Numbered from the stretch's first letter, positions 16,416 to 26,871 are shown. The stretch: DNA of 42,228 nt from Bacteroidales bacterium (GCA_019415705.1 DXYS01000095.1:1-42228), one strand, 5' to 3'. Notes: generated from the letters alone by a model not told the origin. Numbers and translations: made by a program.

Positions 16416-19400
16416 TTAGTCGGCGAGACGGCGCCATGCGAGGGCGTCGATGCCGTTGGATTTGACCACGGAGTCGGTGACGGCCATCGGGTTGACGCCG
16501 AGGGCGCGGTGAAGCTCGAGCAGACGGGCGGCGATGTCAAACACCTGACGCGATGCTCCCTCGACTTTGTCGCGGTTGGCCATGATCTCGTCGAGCGTGT
16601 AGCCGCTGACATAAATCAGAGGATACACAGACTGGGCGTAGGGCACGAGTAGTCCGCCGGGCAGGTCGGCGAGCAGTTCCTCGCGGTCACTGCGGCCGTC
16701 AAGAGCCGAGTAAAGCTCGACGGCATTGCGCAGACCGGTCATCAGGCCGAGATACTGGAGGGCGTAGCTCTCTGAGCGGCCGAGACGGTTGAGCTGCGAG
16801 GGCGTGAGCGTCGAAGCGTAGTTGACGAGCTGGGCCATGCGCGGCATCTCGGCGTCGAGGATTGCGCGTGCGCTCTCCAAGTCGGCCTTGTTGCCCGTGG
16901 CGTCATAGAGGTCGATATAGTCTGAGGCCATGTAGTAGCTCTGCAGACCGTCGTAGGCTGCGACCGATGCGGGCAGCTTCTCCTGCATCAGATTGAGCAG
17001 GTTGCGGGCCATGTCGTAGTGGTTGCGCGGCGCAGGTGTACCCAATGAGTCGGCATGGCTGACAGCCCACGCCGATGCCGGGCTGACGCCGCTGACAATC
17101 AGGTTGTCGACGCAGTCGATGATGGCTGAGCGTGTTGACGACACCATGCGGCGCACGGTCTCGTCCAAGTAGAGTGAGCCGTTGGTCGCGGGATTGTCGA
17201 GACCGCCCCAGCGGAAGCGGCCCATGATGTTCTCGTAGGCCACATCGGCGTTGGGGGAGTAGGCGGCTTTCTTAAACGGAGTCACCTCCATGGCCATGCC
17301 GGTCGAGTACATGTAGTCGTCAAGGCCGAGATAGTATGACGAAGGCACGGTCGTGGCGAAGTAGACGGGGCGTTTCCAGCCGTTGGTTATACCATTTGAG
17401 ATGATGTCGAGCGAGAGCACCTTGCTCTGGTTGAGGCCCTGACCCTGAGAGCTGAGGTTGAGACGTATGTCTCCGAGTGACGGGGTGAGGTCTGCGGCGG
17501 TGATGCTGTCGTTGGCTATGCCGTAATGTGCGACGGCGGTCGCCGAGTCAACGGGTATGTATACGTTGGGCGAGGTCAGATACGGTGCGCCGACGCGCGA
17601 GGCGTCAGAGCTGTAAAGCTCACGCAGGGCGGTCTCGGCGGTGACGAGCGAGTCGTTCATCGGCACGACGAAACTGTAGGCCATGCGTTCGTAGGCATAA
17701 TCTTTTGGGGTGGCGTAGAGATTGACCGGTTTGGCGTCATAGAACGGATAGCCGAGGTTGTGTGCATACCAGTCTGTGGTCAGATACGAGAGGTTGACGA
17801 CACGCACATCGGTGCGGAAACCCTCGACCTCCTGTGCGTACCACAGCGGGAATGTGTCGTTGTCGCCGTTGGTGAATATGATGGCGTTCGGGCCTACGGA
17901 GGCGAGATAGTTCATGCCGAAGTCGCGTGTGGTGTAGCGGTTTGAGCGGTCGTGGTCGTCCCATGTCTGCGAGACCATCTGCAGCGGCACGAAGATGCCG
18001 ACGAGGATGGCGGGCACTGCTGCGGCCCATGTCATGCTGTCGCGGCGCTCGGCTTTGGCGGCTTCGTCAGCGGCTTTTGAGGCTTTCTTGTCTTTGAGAC
18101 GAGCCATGAAGTCTCGTATCGAAGATGCAATTGCCGGCACACCGAGGCCGATCCAGATGGCGAAGGCATAGAATGAGCCGGCGAATGCGTAGTCGCGCTC
18201 ACGCGGCTGTCCCGGCGTCTGGTTGAGGTAGAGCACGATGGCGATACCGGTCATGAAGAAGAGGAAGAACACCACCCAGAACTGCTCGATGCCGCGGCGC
18301 GGGTCGGAGTTGTGGGTGTAGAGGGCCTGCCAGAGCAGACCGATGATGCCGAGGAGCAGAGGCAGCATGAAGTAGACGTTGTGTCCTTTGTTCCCCTTGC
18401 CGTATTCGTCGGGTAGCTTCGACTGGTCGCCGAGACGGGCGTTGTCGATTACGGGGACGCCCGAAATCCAGTTGCCGAGATGCGGCTCGCCGTTGCCCTG
18501 CAGGTCATTCTGACGTCCGGCGAAATTCCACATGAAATATCGCCAGTACATGTGGTTGAGCTGATAGTTGATGAAGTAGCGCAGATTGACGTCAAAGCCC
18601 GGTTTCCATGCCGATGTGCGGGTGACGGGTGTGCCGTCAGGCGTGGCGGCGGTTGTAACGGGGCGCTGGTGGACGAGATAGGGCGCCACCTCTGACATCA
18701 TCGCGTAGCCCTGAGCGGCCCAGCGGGCGCGCACTTCGGCAGGGATGTCGTAGATGTCGGGAGTCTCATATTCGGCCCAGCTCTTGTAGCCGTCGACGTG
18801 GCCCGAGCGGTTGTCGGTGCTGTAGATACGGGTGAAGAGCATCTCCACGTCGGGCATCGGCTTGTAGTCGGGACGCTCGACGGCGTCGACATATTGGTCG
18901 GGCTGCGCGGGATTGGTCTTCACGACCTTGGTATAGCTGCGTTTGGGGGTGTTGTAGGCACGGCCCTCGCCGTCGCGCAGATAGCCGTCGATGACGCGTG
19001 TGCGGGGATAGCCCTGCTCGTCGACCGGCACGAAGTATGTGTCGTTATACTCCTCGTAGGCAAGCTCCTCGGAGAATACGGGGCCGTAGAACAGCGGGCG
19101 GTCGCCGTACTGCTCGCGGTTGAGATATGAGGCGAGAGCGAAGACGTTGTCAGGGGCGTTCTGATTCATCGGCGGATTTGCGCTCGCGCGGATAAGCAGT
19201 AGAGCGTAAGACGAGTAGCCTATGAATATCACCAAGATGCTCAGCGCGATGACGTTGAACACGCGCACCGGCACCTTCGGGCAGAACATAAAGAGATAGA
19301 CTAACAGGCCGATGATAAAGAGCGTCGGGATGAGCCATGAGTTGCCGATGAACGGCATGCCCGAGAGCACGATGGTGAAGAAGAAGAGCCACTTGATAGA

Positions 19401-20270
19401 GAGGCTGCTGCGTTGGCGGTAAAGCGCACGCACCGTCATCACGAACACAAAGACGGCGACGGCGGCATAGACGGTCACGCCGACATTATAGCCGAATCCG
19501 AGTTCGTTGACAAAGAACAGCTCAAACCACTGCGCCACGTTGATGAATCCCGGCACGAGACCGTAGAGAATCAGTGCGACGATGACGCATGATATGCCTA
19601 AGGCTATGAGTGAGCCTACGGCGTTGATGTTTTTAAACTTGCGGTAGTAATAGACGAGACCGATGGCCGGGATGCAGAGCAGGTTGAGCAGGTGCACGGC
19701 TATCGACACGCCGATGATGTAGGCGATGAGCACCAAATAGCGGTCGCTGTGAGGCTCGTCGGCGTGATTCTCCCACTTGAGTATCAGCCAGAAAACCAAT
19801 GCGGTGCAGAACGACGAGAACGCGTAGACCTCGCCCTCGACGGCCGAGAACCAGAACGTGTCGCTCCATGTGTAAGCCAATGCGCCGCAAAGGCCGGCAC
19901 CCATGATGACGGCGATTTTAACCGGCGAAATCGTCTCGTCAGAGTCTTTGACAATCAGGCGGCGTGTGAGATGGGTGATGGTCCAGAAAAGCAACAGTAT
20001 CGTGGCCGCGCTCAGCAGCGCCGACATGCAGTTGACCGCTACGGCGGCCGACTGGATATTGCCGCCGAAGAGCGTCACGAAGAAACGCGCGGCAAGCATG
20101 AAAATCGGGTTGCCCGGCGGGTGGCCGACTTCTAATTTCGCACCTTGAAGAATAAACTCGGGGCAGTCCCAGAAACTTGCCGTAGGCTCGATCGTCAGCA
20201 GATAAGTCACTGCCGCGATGACAAAGCAGAGCCAACCGAGCGAATTGTTAATCAGATTGTATTTTTTCAT
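16416..20270 (-). CDS. DUF2723 family multi-pass membrane protein (probable glycosyltransferase)
   Basis: A very large inner-membrane protein of 1284 residues. Residues about 1-400 contain roughly ten hydrophobic helices and the DUF2723 signature early on (EPTASFWDCPEFI and KLEVGHPPGNPIF). The arrangement of an acidic residue in the first loop resembles GT-C/PMT-type glycosyltransferases, but transferase activity is inferred. A second membrane cluster (about 640-840) is followed by a soluble, helical C-terminal region. The ATG at 20270 (MKKYNLINNSLGW) is preferred to 20360 because the extra 30 residues are low-complexity and not family-like. It leads the operon DUF2723-deacetylase-queG. Confidence 0.85.
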   Translation of the reverse strand: MKKYNLINNSLGWLCFVIAAVTYLLTIEPTASFWDCPEFILQGAKLEVGHPPGNPIFMLAARFFVTLFGGNIQSAAVAVNCMSALLSAATILLLFWTITHLTRRLIVKDSDETISPVKIAVIMGAGLCGALAYTWSDTFWFSAVEGEVYAFSSFCTALVFWLILKWENHADEPHSDRYLVLIAYIIGVSIAVHLLNLLCIPAIGLVYYYRKFKNINAVGSLIALGISCVIVALILYGLVPGFINVAQWFELFFVNELGFGYNVGVTVYAAVAVFVFVMTVRALYRQRSSLSIKWLFFFTIVLSGMPFIGNSWLIPTLFIIGLLVYLFMFCPKVPVRVFNVIALSILVIFIGYSSYALLLIRASANPPMNQNAPDNVFALASYLNREQYGDRPLFYGPVFSEELAYEEYNDTYFVPVDEQGYPRTRVIDGYLRDGEGRAYNTPKRSYTKVVKTNPAQPDQYVDAVERPDYKPMPDVEMLFTRIYSTDNRSGHVDGYKSWAEYETPDIYDIPAEVRARWAAQGYAMMSEVAPYLVHQRPVTTAATPDGTPVTRTSAWKPGFDVNLRYFINYQLNHMYWRYFMWNFAGRQNDLQGNGEPHLGNWISGVPVIDNARLGDQSKLPDEYGKGNKGHNVYFMLPLLLGIIGLLWQALYTHNSDPRRGIEQFWVVFFLFFMTGIAIVLYLNQTPGQPRERDYAFAGSFYAFAIWIGLGVPAIASSIRDFMARLKDKKASKAADEAAKAERRDSMTWAAAVPAILVGIFVPLQMVSQTWDDHDRSNRYTTRDFGMNYLASVGPNAIIFTNGDNDTFPLWYAQEVEGFRTDVRVVNLSYLTTDWYAHNLGYPFYDAKPVNLYATPKDYAYERMAYSFVVPMNDSLVTAETALRELYSSDASRVGAPYLTSPNVYIPVDSATAVAHYGIANDSITAADLTPSLGDIRLNLSSQGQGLNQSKVLSLDIISNGITNGWKRPVYFATTVPSSYYLGLDDYMYSTGMAMEVTPFKKAAYSPNADVAYENIMGRFRWGGLDNPATNGSLYLDETVRRMVSSTRSAIIDCVDNLIVSGVSPASAWAVSHADSLGTPAPRNHYDMARNLLNLMQEKLPASVAAYDGLQSYYMASDYIDLYDATGNKADLESARAILDAEMPRMAQLVNYASTLTPSQLNRLGRSESYALQYLGLMTGLRNAVELYSALDGRSDREELLADLPGGLLVPYAQSVYPLIYVSGYTLDEIMANRDKVEGASRQVFDIAARLLELHRALGVNPMAVTDSVVKSNGIDALAWRRLAD

Positions 20271-20418
20271 TCCTTGAGGATGTTTTTTCGACAGGATTAC
20301 AGACGGCGAGTGAAACAGAGCCGCAGCAGCTGAGGCCTTGAAAACGTCTGTCAGAGTCACCGGCAGACAAAACAGGCCACGCGCCGCCCGACGCCCCCGC
20401 GCCCGTGCGTCCGACTTG

Positions 20419-20426
20419 CAAAGTTA
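20419..20426 (-). promoter_or_regulatory. -7 element for the DUF2723 operon
   Basis: It reads TAACTTTG on the minus strand. No good TTTG at -33 spacing. It would give a leader of about 140 nt. The rest of 20430-20590 holds no gene; it contains two ccctctaaa-type C-rich stretches. Confidence 0.4.
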
Positions 20427-20596
20427 AACAATCCCCCTCTAAAATCCCCTCATTTAACTAAAATTATAAAGGAAAGAGGGAATGGAGAGCGCAAGCATTT
20501 GAATTCAGCCCTCTAAAGGAGGGGAGAAGTAGCCTTTTTGCGGGTGCGGATAGGTTAACATTATTTAATGCATTGGCGCGGTTGGCGGTAAATCAG

Positions 20597-20604
20597 TATC
20601 TTTG
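20597..20604 (+). promoter_or_regulatory. -7 element for dxr
   Basis: TATCTTTG lies 34 bp before the dxr start. A weak TTGG at 20573-20576, 20 bp upstream, may serve as the -33 box. Confidence 0.5.
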
Positions 20605-20637
20605 TGACCGATAATCCAATTCATTGACAAACTCTCT

Positions 20638-21813
20638 GTGGAAAATCCCAAAAATATAGCCGTCATCGGCGCCACCGGCTCGATTGGCACACAGACCCTC
20701 GACATCATCGGCTCTCATCCCGAACGTTACCGCGCGACTGTGCTTGCCGCAGGCAGCCGCGTCGCCGAGCTAATCGAGCTTGCGCGCCGGCATCGTCCTG
20801 CGCTCGCGGTCATCGCCGACGAGAGCCGTCACGCCGAGCTGCGGGCCGCTCTCGAGCCGCTCGGCATTGCTACTGCCGCCGGACCTGAGGCACTCTGTGA
20901 TGCCGTCTGCCGCGACGATGTCGACATGGTGGTCACAGCCACTGTCGGCTACAGCGGTCTGGAGCCTACGGTCGCAGCCATCAAGGCCGGCAAGGACATC
21001 GCCTTGGCCAATAAAGAGACCCTCGTCGTGGCCGGAGATTACATAACATCTCTGCTCGGCCGCTCCAAATCACGAGTTTACCCCGTTGACTCAGAGCACT
21101 CGGCCATCTACCAGTGCCTCGTCGGCGAGAACCCCTCGTCAGTCAGCCGACTGATTATCACGGCCTCGGGCGGCCCGTTCCGCACATGGACACGCGAGCA
21201 GATAGCCTCGGCAAAAGCCGCCGACGCACTGCGTCATCCCAACTGGTCAATGGGCGCCAAAATCACCATCGACTCTGCCACGATGATGAACAAGGCTTTT
21301 GAAATCATCGAGGCCCGCTGGCTCTTCGGCATCGAGGCCGGACGTGTCGAGGCCATCGTCCATCCGCAGTCTATTGTCCACTCGATGGTCGAATTCAAGG
21401 ACGGAGCAATAAAAGCCCAGCTCGGCCTGCCCGACATGAAGCTGCCCATCGCCTACGCACTCGGCGAGGCCACGCGTTTAGACGGTGCAGAGCGTCCGCT
21501 CACACTCGACCGTCTCGCCACGCTCACATTCGAGCGCCCCGACCCCGAGCGTTTCCCATGCCTGACGCTCGCACACACCGCCATCGAGCGCGGCGGCAAC
21601 ACGGCCTGCATCATCAATGCCGCCAACGAGATAGCCGTCGCCGCCTACCTGCGCGACCGCATCGGTTTCTATGACATATACGCTCTTATCAAGGAGACGC
21701 TTGCGCGCGTCAGCTACGACCCGCAGCCCGACTTCGCCGGCCTGATAGCCTGCAACGCCGAGTCACGAGCCGTCGCCACAGAGCTCACAGACAAATTTTC
21801 AACCCACTGTTAA
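20638..21813 (+). CDS. dxr: 1-deoxy-D-xylulose 5-phosphate reductoisomerase
   Basis: The second step of the MEP isoprenoid pathway, NADPH- and divalent-metal-dependent. 391 residues. It shows VIGATGSIGTQTLDI (NADPH site), LANKETLVVAG, VDSEHSAIYQCL (metal ligands D and E), ASGGPFRTW, HPNWSMGAKITIDSATMMNK and VHPQSIVHSMVEF. The start is a GTG (20638); there is no upstream ATG in frame near the family start, and MENPKNIAVIGATGS fits relatives. It heads a plus-strand operon with rseP 27 bp downstream, joining isoprenoid synthesis to envelope proteolysis as in many bacteria. Confidence 0.95.
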   Translation: MENPKNIAVIGATGSIGTQTLDIIGSHPERYRATVLAAGSRVAELIELARRHRPALAVIADESRHAELRAALEPLGIATAAGPEALCDAVCRDDVDMVVTATVGYSGLEPTVAAIKAGKDIALANKETLVVAGDYITSLLGRSKSRVYPVDSEHSAIYQCLVGENPSSVSRLIITASGGPFRTWTREQIASAKAADALRHPNWSMGAKITIDSATMMNKAFEIIEARWLFGIEAGRVEAIVHPQSIVHSMVEFKDGAIKAQLGLPDMKLPIAYALGEATRLDGAERPLTLDRLATLTFERPDPERFPCLTLAHTAIERGGNTACIINAANEIAVAAYLRDRIGFYDIYALIKETLARVSYDPQPDFAGLIACNAESRAVATELTDKFSTHC

Positions 21814-21840
21814 AATCTACACCCTACAGCCAGACAAACA

Positions 21841-23283
21841 ATGGAATCATTCATGATGAAAGCCCTGCAACTCATGGTCGCCCTGATTATTTTAGTGACC
21901 GTCCATGAGTTCGGACACTATATTTTCGCACGCATTTTCGGCATTAAGGTCAACCGCTTTTACCTCTTTTTCAATCCCGGCTTCTCGCTGCTCAAATACA
22001 ACCCGATGAAGGGCACGCTGCAAATTATCGGCTACACGCGCGACGGTCAGGACCGCTGCTGGCTCGAGCTGCATGTCGGCAAACCGCATCAGCCGCGGCC
22101 CGACGGCAAACCGACATGGCGCGACACCCTTTACGGTCTCGGCTGGCTGCCTCTTGGCGGCTACTGTGACATCGCCGGCATGGTCGACGAGACCAAATCA
22201 GCCTCAGACCTCGCCGCCGAGCCGCAGCCGTGGGAGTTCCGCTCAAAGGCCGCCTACAAGCGTCTGCTCGTCATGGTGGCCGGTGTGCTGTTCAACTTCA
22301 TCCTCGCCATAATCATCTATGCCGGCATCGCGCTCCACTGGGGCGACCGCGTCGTGCCGTTCGACGCCATGACCGAGGGCATGGACTACAGCGCCGAGAT
22401 GAAAGCCGCCGGATTCCGCGACGGTGACATGCTGCTGTCGGTCGACGGCAAACGCTTGGACGCCAAAGACTACGGCGCCATGTGGAGCATAATACAGCCG
22501 GGCGCACGTGTCGACGTGCTGCGCGACGGCCGCGACACCGTAAGCCTCACCATAAGCGACGGACTGCTCAAATCGATAGCATCTAAAGGCAGCGACTATA
22601 GCCCGATGACAATGCGTGTGCCCGTCGTTGTCGCCAAGACCGTCTCAGGCGAGCCGGCCGCCGCCGCAGGCATCAAACCGGCAGACCGCATTGTCAGCGT
22701 CGACGGCAAGCCTACGCCTGCCATCACCGAGTTTTTGCCGGCACTCGCCGATGTAAAAGGCCGCACGGTCGAGCTTGGCATCATGCGCGACAGCAAAACT
22801 ATCGAGCTGCCTGTCAGCGTCTCTGACGCGGGCAAAATCGGCATACAGATGCTCGCGCCGTCAGAAATTTTCGAAATCGAGGAAGTGAAATACAGTTTCC
22901 TCGGCTCGATACCCCGCGGTTGGCAGATCGGTGTCGAGCGCCTGTCGACATACGTCTCGTCGCTCAAAATGATATTCACCAAAGAGGGCGCGCAGAGCGT
23001 CGGCGGATTCGGCACTCTCGGCAGCCTGTTTCCCGACTCGTGGAACTGGTATTCATTCTGGCAGATTACAGCCTTCCTGTCTGTCATTCTCGCCTTCATG
23101 AATATTATCCCCATCCCGGCACTGGACGGCGGCTACACCCTCTTCCTGCTCGTTGAGATCGTAACGCGCCGCAAACCGTCGGAGAAATTCCTCGAATACG
23201 CCAACATGATAGGCATCGCCTTCCTCTTCCTGCTGCTGGTCTATGCCAACGGCAACGACATCTACAGACTTCTCATCAAATAA
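21841..23283 (+). CDS. rseP: Site-2 zinc metalloprotease RseP
   Basis: An intramembrane protease that in other bacteria cleaves anti-sigma factors and leftover signal peptides. 480 residues. The first transmembrane helix carries the zinc motif HEFGH (22-26), and the C-terminal membrane domain has NIIPIPALDGG (third ligand D429). Two PDZ-like modules lie between, the first around AGFRDGDMLLSVDGK and the second around AAGIKPADRIVSVDGKPT. Further hydrophobic helices are near 145-165 and at the C-terminus. A second ATG at codon 5 is an alternative start. It is tightly linked to dxr and to the following methyltransferase (3-bp gap). Confidence 0.94.
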   Translation: MESFMMKALQLMVALIILVTVHEFGHYIFARIFGIKVNRFYLFFNPGFSLLKYNPMKGTLQIIGYTRDGQDRCWLELHVGKPHQPRPDGKPTWRDTLYGLGWLPLGGYCDIAGMVDETKSASDLAAEPQPWEFRSKAAYKRLLVMVAGVLFNFILAIIIYAGIALHWGDRVVPFDAMTEGMDYSAEMKAAGFRDGDMLLSVDGKRLDAKDYGAMWSIIQPGARVDVLRDGRDTVSLTISDGLLKSIASKGSDYSPMTMRVPVVVAKTVSGEPAAAAGIKPADRIVSVDGKPTPAITEFLPALADVKGRTVELGIMRDSKTIELPVSVSDAGKIGIQMLAPSEIFEIEEVKYSFLGSIPRGWQIGVERLSTYVSSLKMIFTKEGAQSVGGFGTLGSLFPDSWNWYSFWQITAFLSVILAFMNIIPIPALDGGYTLFLLVEIVTRRKPSEKFLEYANMIGIAFLFLLLVYANGNDIYRLLIK

Positions 23284-23286
23284 GAT

Positions 23287-24489
23287 ATGGACACACCTGA
23301 CACGACGCCGCTGCGCACACTCCGCCTCAAACGCGGCAAAGAAGAGTCGCTCGACCGTTTTCACCCGTGGGTTTTCTCGGGCGCTCTCACCGAGATGCCC
23401 GACGATATCGACGAGGGCTCGCTCGTAGCTATCGAGAGCCATGACGGACGTCACATCGGCGTCGGCCACTTCCAGATAGGCAGCATCGCCGTGCGCATGC
23501 TGAGCTTTGACAATGAGCCGATTGACGCCGCTTTCTACCGCCGTCGTCTGACCGAGGCTTTCCGTCTGCGTCAGACCCTCGGGCTGCGCCGCGAGGACAA
23601 CGATGCCTTCCGCCTCGTCCACGGCGAGGGCGACTTCCTGCCCGGACTCGTCGTCGACATCTACGGCCCGACTGCCGTCGTGCAGGCTCACTCGCCGGGC
23701 ATGCACTTCGCCCGCGACATCATAGCCCGCGAACTTGTCGCCCTGCCCGACGCCGGCATCGACAACGTCTACTACAAGTCAGAGACCACTCTGCCCTACA
23801 AGGCCCGTCTCGACCCCCAGAACGACTATATCATCGGCGGTTATCAGACCGACATCGCCACTGAGAACGGCCTGCGCTTTCACGTCGACTGGCTGCGCGG
23901 CCAGAAAACCGGCTTCTTCGTTGACCAGCGCGACAACCGCGCTCTCTTGGAGCGCTACTCGGCCGGCCGCAACGTGCTCAACATGTTCTGCTACACGGGC
24001 GGATTCTCGGTCTACGCCATGCGCGGAGGCGCCCGCGGCGTCACATCGGTCGACTCGTCGGCCAAGGCCGTGAGTCTCACCGAGGCCAACATCAGCCTCA
24101 ACTTCCCCGGCGACACGCGCCACAAGGCCGTGGCCGAGGATGCCTTCAAATTTCTCGACAACATCTCCGAGGGCGAGTATGACCTGATAATCCTCGACCC
24201 GCCGGCCTTCGCCAAGCACCGCAGCGCCCTGCGCAACGCCCTGCGCGGCTATCAGCGCCTCAACGCACGCGCCTTCGAGCGCATTGCCCCGGGCGGCGTG
24301 CTCTTCACATTCTCGTGCTCGCAGGCCGTCAGCAAGGAGCAGTTCCGCCTCGCCGTTTTCTCGGCAGCCGCACAGACGGGACGCAAAGTCAGGATACTCC
24401 ACCAGCTCACCCAGCCGGCCGACCATCCGGTCAACATTTATCACCCCGAGGGCGAATACCTCAAGGGCCTGATACTCTACGTCGAATAA
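23287..24489 (+). CDS. Class I SAM-dependent rRNA methyltransferase, RlmI-like
   Basis: 400 residues with the RlmI/RlmK architecture: an N-terminal PUA-like RNA-binding domain (KRGKEESLDRFHPWVFSGAL and following, about 12-85), a linker, and a Rossmann methyltransferase. Motifs are FFVDQRDNR, VLNMFCYTGGFSVYA (SAM motif I), VDSSAKAV, LIILDPPAFAK (motif IV) and FTFSCSQ with a cysteine in the expected catalytic place for a C5-cytosine enzyme. The E. coli relative makes m5C1962 in 23S rRNA; the target here is inferred from similarity. The start follows the rseP stop by 3 bp. Confidence 0.88.
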   Translation: MDTPDTTPLRTLRLKRGKEESLDRFHPWVFSGALTEMPDDIDEGSLVAIESHDGRHIGVGHFQIGSIAVRMLSFDNEPIDAAFYRRRLTEAFRLRQTLGLRREDNDAFRLVHGEGDFLPGLVVDIYGPTAVVQAHSPGMHFARDIIARELVALPDAGIDNVYYKSETTLPYKARLDPQNDYIIGGYQTDIATENGLRFHVDWLRGQKTGFFVDQRDNRALLERYSAGRNVLNMFCYTGGFSVYAMRGGARGVTSVDSSAKAVSLTEANISLNFPGDTRHKAVAEDAFKFLDNISEGEYDLIILDPPAFAKHRSALRNALRGYQRLNARAFERIAPGGVLFTFSCSQAVSKEQFRLAVFSAAAQTGRKVRILHQLTQPADHPVNIYHPEGEYLKGLILYVE

Positions 24490-24514
24490 TCCTTTAAAAT
24501 CATATCCTCTCACA

Positions 24515-26530
24515 ATGAAAAAAATCATCACCGCATCAGCCATGAGCCTGCTATTACTCGGCGCCTCATGCTCGGGCAAGACCACGGCTCCCGCCGAGGA
24601 CGAGTTTGACTACACGGTCGACCGCTTTGCCGACATCGAGGTGCTCCGCTACAAAGTGCCCGGCTTCGAAGACCTGACACTCAATCAGAAGTTATACATC
24701 TATTATCTCAATGAGGCCGCCCTCTGGGGTCGAGACATCCTCTGGGACCAGCACAACAAATACAATCTCGAGATACGCCGCATGCTTGAGGACGTCTACA
24801 CCTCATTCGCCGGTGACCGCGAGAGCGCTGATTTCAAAGCCTTTGAGCAGTATCTCAAGCAGGTGTGGTTTGCCAACGGCATCCATCACCACTACTCGAC
24901 CGACAAGTTCCGTCCCGGCTTCAGCCGTGAGTTCCTTGCCGCCGAGATTGAGAAACTACCTCTCCCTCAGCGTCCGGCCGACGCCGACACCATCTTCGAG
25001 CTTATCTTCAACCCCGAGGTCGGCGCCAAGCGCGTCAATCAGGCCGACGGTCAGGACCTGATTCTTACATCTGCCAACAACCTCTACGAAGGTGTCACTC
25101 AGGCCGAGGTCGAGGCCTACTTTGCCGAGCAGAGCAAGAACGACGGCCCCAATCCCGTCAGCCACGGCCTCAACACCCGTGTGGTCAAAGGTCCTGACGG
25201 CAAAGTTACCGAGCAGGTCTACAAAATCGGCGGTCTCTACAGCGAGGCCATCTCTAAAATCGTCGAGAATCTTGAGAAAGCATCGCAGTATGCCGAGAAC
25301 GACACCCAGCGCAACATCATCGCCAAACTCATCGAATACTACCGCAACGGCGACCTGCGCACATTCGACGAATACTCCATCCTCTGGGCCGAAGACACCG
25401 ACTCAAAAATCGACTTCATCAACGGCTTCATCGAGGACTACGGCGACCCGCTCGGCATGACCGGCGCATGGGAGTCAATCGTCAACTTCCGCAACGAGGA
25501 GGCCAGCAAGCGCACACAGACCCTCTCGGCCAACGCCCAGTGGTTTGAGGATAACTCACCGGTAGACAGCGCTTTCAAGAAAGACAAGGTCAAAGGCGTG
25601 TCGGCCAAGGTCATCACCGCCGCCATACTCGCCGGCGACGCTTACCCCGCCACTCCTATCGGCATCAACCTGCCCAACGCCAACTGGATTCGCGCACAGC
25701 ACGGCTCCAAGTCAGTCACTCTCGAGAACATCACTCAGGCCTATGACGAGGCTTCGCACGGCAACGGCTTCAACGAGGAGTTTGTCATCGACGAGGCTAC
25801 CTCAAAACTGCTCGATGACTACCTGTTCATCACCGACAACCTCCACACCGACCTCCACGAGTGCCTCGGCCACGGCTCGGGCCGTCTGCTGCCCGGCGTA
25901 TCGTCAAGCGCCCTCAAAGCCCACGCCTCGACCATCGAGGAGACACGCGCCGACCTCTTCGCCCTCTACTATCTCGCCGACCCCAAACTCATCGAAATCG
26001 GTCTGCTTGACAACCCCGAGGCCTACAAAGCCGAGTATTACAAATATATCCTTAACGGCCTGATGACCCAGCTGATGCGCATCGAGCCGGGCAAGGATGT
26101 CGAGGAAGCCCACATGCGCAACCGCAAGCTCATCGCCGAGTGGGTATATGAGAAAGGCAAAGCCGACAACGTAATCGAACTCGTCAAACGCGACGGCCGC
26201 ACCTTCGTCAAAATCAACGACTACGAGGCCCTGCGCGGACTCTTCGGTCAGCTCCTCGCCGAGATACAGCGCATCACCTCTGAGGGTGACTACGCCGCAG
26301 CCCGCGACCTCGTCGAGACCTACGCCGTCAAAGTCGACCCCGAGCTCCACAAAGAAGTGCTCGAACGCTACGCCAAGCTCAACATCGCCCCCTACAAAGG
26401 CTTTGTCAACCCCGTCTACACCCTCGTAGAGAAAGACGGCAAGCCCGTCGACGTCACCGTCAGCTACGACGAAGACTACGTGCCCCAGATGCTCCGCTAC
26501 TCCCGCGACTACAACGCCCTCAAGCGCTGA
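24515..26530 (+). CDS. Dipeptidyl-peptidase III family (M49) metallopeptidase, lipoprotein
   Basis: A zinc peptidase of 671 residues. The M49 signature HECLGH is at 448-453 and the second zinc/base motif EETRAD is at 475-480. The N-terminus (MKKIITASAMSLLLLGASC, C19) is a lipoprotein signal with a loose lipobox, so the protein is probably tethered in the envelope. M49 enzymes remove dipeptides from short peptides. The unusually short helix motif with three residues between the histidine pair is as in the family. It is the last gene of the dxr-rseP-rlmI-like run, 26 bp downstream of the methyltransferase, and is followed by a strong terminator. Confidence 0.93.
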   Translation: MKKIITASAMSLLLLGASCSGKTTAPAEDEFDYTVDRFADIEVLRYKVPGFEDLTLNQKLYIYYLNEAALWGRDILWDQHNKYNLEIRRMLEDVYTSFAGDRESADFKAFEQYLKQVWFANGIHHHYSTDKFRPGFSREFLAAEIEKLPLPQRPADADTIFELIFNPEVGAKRVNQADGQDLILTSANNLYEGVTQAEVEAYFAEQSKNDGPNPVSHGLNTRVVKGPDGKVTEQVYKIGGLYSEAISKIVENLEKASQYAENDTQRNIIAKLIEYYRNGDLRTFDEYSILWAEDTDSKIDFINGFIEDYGDPLGMTGAWESIVNFRNEEASKRTQTLSANAQWFEDNSPVDSAFKKDKVKGVSAKVITAAILAGDAYPATPIGINLPNANWIRAQHGSKSVTLENITQAYDEASHGNGFNEEFVIDEATSKLLDDYLFITDNLHTDLHECLGHGSGRLLPGVSSSALKAHASTIEETRADLFALYYLADPKLIEIGLLDNPEAYKAEYYKYILNGLMTQLMRIEPGKDVEEAHMRNRKLIAEWVYEKGKADNVIELVKRDGRTFVKINDYEALRGLFGQLLAEIQRITSEGDYAAARDLVETYAVKVDPELHKEVLERYAKLNIAPYKGFVNPVYTLVEKDGKPVDVTVSYDEDYVPQMLRYSRDYNALKR

Positions 26531-26553
26531 CAGTCAGAAAATAATAGTCACAC

Positions 26554-26594
26554 AAACGCCAAGCCGCCCCACCCGGACGCCTTGGCGTTTTTTT
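26554..26594 (+). terminator. Strong rho-independent terminator
   Basis: Ten-base arms aaacgccaag (26554-26563) and cttggcgttt (26581-26590) run into seven Ts. It ends the dxr-to-peptidase transcript. Confidence 0.9.
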
Positions 26595-26659
26595 GCTATA
26601 TCTATATATGGAAGGACGATTTGCAATCGCCCATAATCCATTGGATACCAACGTCAAAC

Positions 26660-26796
26660 GTAGGGACGTGCCTTCGGCACGTATGATTTGGCCATCAAGG
26701 ATTTAGCTGCATATTATACATGCCGCCGCTCGCATAGCTCGCTTTGACATGTCCGTACATTTTATGTCGGCTCTGACGCACCTGACGGCGCTGTGG
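26660..26796 (+). repeat. Dispersed palindromic repeat, medium copy
   Basis: It opens gtagggacgtgccttcggcac, continues through a cgctcgcatagctcgctttg core and ends gtccgtac at 26758. The core is shared almost exactly with 31248-31394. The following ctgacggcgctgtgg (26782-26796) recurs at 30058-30072. It occupies most of the gene-free stretch 26595-26871; nothing else is seen there. Confidence 0.75.
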
Positions 26797-26871
26797 TGGC
26801 GTTGATTACTTAGTTTGTTTATTCTATCTGGAACGTTTCATTAAAAGGTTACCCGTAACAATCACTTTTAT